Source of the DNA: a bacterium
Lineage (GTDB): Bacteria > AUK180
NCBI GenBank assembly: GCA_030622125.1
Contig: JAUXGM010000085.1
Location: forward strand, 1 to 8,912
Reading direction: 5' to 3'
DNA length: 8,912 bases
The notes under the pieces were generated by a model that saw nothing but the letters and a program-made list of their open reading frames with translations, searched no databases and was not told the DNA's origin. This document shows, piece by piece, positions 6,205 to 8,912 of this stretch (the first letter of the stretch is position 1; the number at the start of each line of letters is the position of its first letter). The translations under genes and the position numbers were made by a program.

Positions 6205-6687
6205 TCATTTCTTATAACCAATTGTTCTTAAAAATTCTTTTCTTTTTTTTATCTCTTTTTCTGTTTCAATGCCAAGTGGGGAATAACCGTCAAAGATACC
6301 TAAAATAGCCCGCATATCACCATCTTTTGCAATTAGAACCTTTGTGGGGTTTGCAGTGGCAGCAAATATTTGAACGATCTCCTGAACATTTTGAAGGCGT
6401 TTTAATACATTTACGGGAAATACATTTCCAAGTATCAAAACGAAGGAATGACCTGCTCCAATATTTTTTGCATTTTCTACTGCTGTGTCAATGAGTTCCG
6501 TATCGGTTCCACATTTTCTTATTAGCCGCGGACCTGATGCCTCACAGAAGGCAAATCCGAATTTAATATTAGGCACCGCTGTAACCATTGCTTCATAAAC
6601 ATCTTCAACTGTTTTAATAAAATGAGTTTGTCCAATGATTATGTTTTGTTCTTCCTTCTTTTTAAATTCTACGATCTCAAATTCCAT
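6205..6687 (-). CDS. Adenosine-specific kinase family protein (PF04008/DUF355)
   Basis: This 160-residue protein carries the conserved blocks of the family annotated as adenosine-specific kinase, known structurally from Pyrobaculum. FGFAFCEASGPRLIR is at 43-57, GHSFVLIL at 79-86, FPVNVL at 90-95, IFAATANPTKVLIA at 107-120 and RAILGIFDGYSPLGIE at 126-141. It is full length for the family and cytoplasmic. The name rests on limited biochemistry, and its physiological substrate and role are poorly established, so the kinase function should be treated as tentative. It is the first gene of a three-gene operon with its own consensus-like promoter and a strong SD: GGAGG (complement of 6692-6696) four bases before the ATG. 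The next gene starts one base after its TGA. Confidence 0.92.
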   Translation of the reverse strand: MEFEIVEFKKKEEQNIIIGQTHFIKTVEDVYEAMVTAVPNIKFGFAFCEASGPRLIRKCGTDTELIDTAVENAKNIGAGHSFVLILGNVFPVNVLKRLQNVQEIVQIFAATANPTKVLIAKDGDMRAILGIFDGYSPLGIETEKEIKKRKEFLRTIGYKK

Positions 6688-6704
6688 AGAACCTCCAATG
6701 ATTT

Positions 6705-6733
6705 ATTATAGCATTATTTATTTTTTTTTACAA
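6705..6733 (-). promoter_or_regulatory. Promoter of the kinase-like/asparaginase operon
   Basis: On the minus strand TTGTAA (complement of 6728-6733, 4 of 6) is followed after 17 bp by perfect TATAAT (complement of 6705-6710). +1 should fall near 6698, giving a leader of about 11 nt that consists of little more than the SD. The spacer contains seven of the nine consecutive As formed by the T-run at 6721-6729, so slippage there would change the -35/-10 spacing. Confidence 0.65.
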
Positions 6734-6738
6734 TATAT

Positions 6739-6767
6739 TTGCTTTTTTTCTTCTTATTTTATATAAT
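6739..6767 (+). promoter_or_regulatory. Promoter of the glycosyltransferase operon, predicted leaderless
   Basis: A perfect TATAAT (6762-6767) follows TTGCTT (6739-6744, 3 of 6) after 17 bp. Only AAATT separates the -10 from the ATG at 6773, so transcription should start at or within a base or two of the start codon. No SD is present. An alternative -10, TACAAT at 6729-6734, would give a leader of about 32 nt that still lacks an SD. This promoter is back to back with that of the leftward operon; the two -35 elements are five bases apart. Confidence 0.6.
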
Positions 6768-6772
6768 AAATT

Positions 6773-7720
6773 ATGAAAGATTTAGAATTATCTATCATTA
6801 TTCCTGTTTACAATGAAGAGGGGAATATTGAAGAACTTTACGATAAGATCGTTCTTGCAATGAGTAAACTAAATATAAGTTATGAGATAATATTCGTAAA
6901 TGATGGGAGTAACGATCAAACTCAAATAATATTAGAAAAAGTTTATAAGAGATCAAAGATCCCTATTAAAATCATTGAATTTGGAAAAAATTATAAAAAA
7001 TCCATGGCATATAGTGCCGGATTTGATAATGCTGATGGTAAGTATTGCATTACAATGGACGGTGATCTTCAGGATGATCCATTTGAAATAGAAAAATTTA
7101 TCAACAAAATGAAAAAGGGATATAACTTTGTTTCCGGATGGAGAAAAAAAAGAAATGTCGGAAAAGGCACTAGTTCCATTTTTTCAAAATTTTTCAATAA
7201 AATTATTTCAATATCCTTTAAGATAAGTATTCATGATATTGATTGTCCGTTTCGATTGATCAGAACAGATATTGCGAAATCTTTAAATCTCTATGAAGGG
7301 AACTATCGATTCATACCTCTTTTAGCACTTGAAAAAGGAGCAAAAATAACAGAGATCCCGATTAAGAATTTACCGAGAAAATGGGGGAAAAGTAAGTATT
7401 CCAATAAAAAATTAAAGGAAGGGTTCTTTGACTATCTTACCCAGTTCTTTCTTTTCAAATACAGGAAAAAGCCGATGCATTTTTTTGGAACATTTGGGAT
7501 CATATCTATCATTTTAGGATTATTAATACTCTTTTATATGGCTATACTTTGGTTTTGTAATGTCCGACCTATCGGAAATCGTCCGCTTTTCTTTCTTGGA
7601 ATACTACTTTTTATTACAGGTATACAACTTTTTTCAACCGGCTTTATTGCCGAAAATGTTTTTAGATCCTTTCCAGGATCAAATAAAGAATATACCATTG
7701 AAAAAATTCTGAAAAAATAA
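6773..7720 (+). CDS. GT2 glycosyltransferase, DPM1-like (polyprenyl-phosphate sugar transferase)
   Basis: The enzyme probably moves a sugar from a nucleotide donor to a polyprenyl phosphate at the inner face of the membrane. The GT-A fold starts with LSIIIPVYNEE (6-16). FVNDGSNDQT (41-50) holds a nucleotide-binding Asp, and the metal-binding DGD triad is at 96-98 in MDGDLQDDP. IDCPFRLIR (156-164) and the PRKWGKSKYS acceptor-side motif (201-210) follow. The C-terminal third has two membrane helices (about 238-260 and 270-290), the layout of bacterial DPM1-like and ArnC/GtrB-like enzymes. At 315 residues it is normal for that group. The donor sugar cannot be read from sequence. It is first in an operon; its TAA directly abuts the next ATG. 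Translation is probably leaderless. Confidence 0.93.
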   Translation: MKDLELSIIIPVYNEEGNIEELYDKIVLAMSKLNISYEIIFVNDGSNDQTQIILEKVYKRSKIPIKIIEFGKNYKKSMAYSAGFDNADGKYCITMDGDLQDDPFEIEKFINKMKKGYNFVSGWRKKRNVGKGTSSIFSKFFNKIISISFKISIHDIDCPFRLIRTDIAKSLNLYEGNYRFIPLLALEKGAKITEIPIKNLPRKWGKSKYSNKKLKEGFFDYLTQFFLFKYRKKPMHFFGTFGIISIILGLLILFYMAILWFCNVRPIGNRPLFFLGILLFITGIQLFSTGFIAENVFRSFPGSNKEYTIEKILKK

Positions 7721-8626
7721 ATGAAAAAAATAATTTTAATTATAAAAGTTATTGTAACGATCTTTTTACTTCTTTTTATATTTAAAAGATTTGATTTTTC
7801 AAGGTTTTTAAAGATACTTTCAGATGCAGATCTCATATACTTTATCTATGCACTTCTGTTTGTCCCTATAATATTACTGATCAGAGGTTTAAAATGGAAG
7901 TTATTACTTAACAATGTAAATATAAACATAGATTTCAAGACCTCATTTAAATCCGTAGTCGGTGGACTTGCCATTGGCATTATTACACCCGGCAGGGTAG
8001 GTGAGGTATCAAGATCAGTTTTCATAAAGACAAATAAAAAAATAGAAATATCAGGACTTGTCCTTGTCGATAGAGTTATTGATCTTTTTGCCATACTTCT
8101 TTTTTCACTTTACGGTGTCTATACGATAATTTCAATAAAATCGCTTTCAATTTTTACAACCTTAATTGTGTTTTTTATATTTTTGTTTTTATTTTCCAAA
8201 AAGATAAGACGTTTTATCAGTTCAATCGGGAAAGATCATAAGTCAAAATTTATAAAAAAGATAAATCAATTTCTTAATCTTTATGGTAATGTTGAAAAAA
8301 AAACCATTATTTGTGTGATCTTTCTTTCTCTTTTTATGTATCTTTTGACTTTTTTCCAATTTTATTTTCTTGTAAAGGCATTTTCTGATATTGAACTTTT
8401 AGTGGCATTAAAAACCTCACCTCTTATTCAGTTTATGAGTGTTATTCCAATAACATTATTCGGACTTGGATTGAGGGAAGGAACTGCTATCTATCTCCTA
8501 AAACCGTATGACATTAGTGAGGTAGCAGCATTTAATAGTTCTTTTTTATCATTTGGCTTTAACATCTTGTTTGCAGCTTTGATCGGCGTTTTTTTTATTC
8601 ATGGAATTAAGGGAAAAGAAAAATGA
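7721..8626 (+). CDS. UPF0104 / LPG-synthase-type integral membrane protein (AglD2-like)
   Basis: This 301-residue polytopic membrane protein belongs to the family named after the transmembrane domain of lysylphosphatidylglycerol synthase (MprF flippase part; PF03706). Diagnostic blocks are RGLKWKLLL at 55-63, GLAIGIITPGRVGEVSR at 82-98, VDRVIDLF at 116-123 and PITLFGLGLREGT at 243-255. About seven to eight hydrophobic segments cover most of the chain. There is no soluble aminoacyl-transferase domain, so it is not a full MprF. Stand-alone members often neighbour DPM1-like glycosyltransferases and are suspected to move lipids or lipid-linked sugars across the membrane, though the activity is mostly unproven. 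The start directly follows the GT2 stop (TAAATG), and its TGA overlaps the next ATG (ATGA), so the three genes are likely co-translated. Confidence 0.9.
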   Translation: MKKIILIIKVIVTIFLLLFIFKRFDFSRFLKILSDADLIYFIYALLFVPIILLIRGLKWKLLLNNVNINIDFKTSFKSVVGGLAIGIITPGRVGEVSRSVFIKTNKKIEISGLVLVDRVIDLFAILLFSLYGVYTIISIKSLSIFTTLIVFFIFLFLFSKKIRRFISSIGKDHKSKFIKKINQFLNLYGNVEKKTIICVIFLSLFMYLLTFFQFYFLVKAFSDIELLVALKTSPLIQFMSVIPITLFGLGLREGTAIYLLKPYDISEVAAFNSSFLSFGFNILFAALIGVFFIHGIKGKEK

Positions 8627-8912
8627 TAGTTCCAATTATAATATTTATTTTAGTAATAATTTTTTATTTTCTCCTTTTTAAAATCATAAAATTTGATAAA
8701 AATATCCTTTTATTTATAGTGGTGGCTCTCTTCTTTTCTGCAATTTCCCCGTATATAATTACAGAATTTCAGATCATTCTTTCTTTTTTATTATCTATCG
8801 TATTAGCCTATCTTTTCTCAAACCATATAAAATATAGTGAAAAAAAACACATAACTTTTTACATCTTTCCATTGATCTATTTTATTGTTATTTCAACTAT
8901 GACTTTGATGAA
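8623..8912 (+). CDS. Integral membrane protein, N-terminal part (cut by the window end)
   Basis: An open frame of 96 complete codons runs from ATG 8623 to the right edge. The start overlaps the stop of the preceding gene (ATGA) and is preceded by AAGGGA at 8609-8614, eight bases upstream. The visible part is extremely hydrophobic, with likely helices at about residues 2-19, 27-47, 50-66 and 79-93 linked by short polar loops such as KIIKFDKN and SNHIKYSEKKH. I do not recognise the family. No GT-C type acidic motif is seen in the first loop. Position in a lipid-glycosylation operon suggests a membrane glycosyltransferase, polymerase or transporter, but this is a guess from context. Confidence 0.8.
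   Translation, partial: MIVPIIIFILVIIFYFLLFKIIKFDKNILLFIVVALFFSAISPYIITEFQIILSFLLSIVLAYLFSNHIKYSEKKHITFYIFPLIYFIVISTMTLM

Noticed and set aside
6203-6221. TTG start at 6221 for the asparaginase gene
   Set aside because: It would overlap the upstream gene by 17 bases and add six residues outside the usual family N-terminus. The ATG at 6203 gives MKAKNILL and a one-base junction.
7534-7836. 100-codon minus-strand open frame across the GT2/UPF0104 junction
   Set aside because: It is antisense to two strong family matches with a tight TAAATG junction, and it has no family features of its own.

Overview
This is a low-GC (roughly 30%) bacterial window with tightly packed housekeeping and envelope genes. 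Gene order, the -35/-10 promoters and the Shine-Dalgarno (SD) sites are bacterial. UvrB, ATP-dependent PEP carboxykinase, exported proteins and a lipid-linked glycosylation cluster point to an ordinary free-living bacterium, probably with a Gram-negative-type envelope. An 'adenosine specific kinase' family protein, common in archaea and deep-branching or anaerobic bacteria, together with the base composition, would fit an uncultured anaerobe (for example from the FCB group). That placement is a weak inference. I see no phage, IS, CRISPR, tRNA or rRNA.

Layout. (1) 1-268: an AT-rich leader with promoter-like hexamers, a small palindrome and a decamer repeated three times, upstream of an exported protein of unknown function (269-985, +). 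(2) 1008-2795 (-): a long-form ATP-dependent PEP carboxykinase, convergent with the first gene. It has its own promoter, whose -35 lies inside the 3' end of uvrB, and a perfect palindrome across its start codon. (3) 2834-4789 (-): uvrB, with a near-consensus promoter so close to the ATG that the mRNA should be leaderless; a 17-bp perfect inverted repeat sits in the promoter. (4) 4872-6687 (-): a three-gene operon of an adenosine-specific-kinase-like protein, an asparaginase-family amidohydrolase and a small exported YfiM/DUF2279-like protein, with junctions of one base or less. (5) 6773-8912 (+): a divergent operon of a polyprenyl-phosphate-type GT2 glycosyltransferase, a UPF0104/LPG-synthase-type membrane protein and a third membrane protein cut by the window end.

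How the genes work together. The rightward operon probably acts at the membrane, with the GT2 enzyme loading a sugar onto a lipid carrier and the membrane proteins handling the lipid or the glycan. The leftward genes cover nucleotide excision repair, the PEP/oxaloacetate node and amide hydrolysis; nothing shows that they share one pathway. The most distinctive signal is in expression. SD-led genes (gene 1, pckA, the kinase-like gene) sit beside two genes, uvrB and the GT2, in which TATAAT lies only 5-6 nt before the ATG with no SD. Palindromes also sit at three of the start regions. I did not find a convincing undescribed multi-gene system. The best candidates for new biology are the uvrB operator, the pckA start-codon hairpin and the unknown exported protein with its repeat array.
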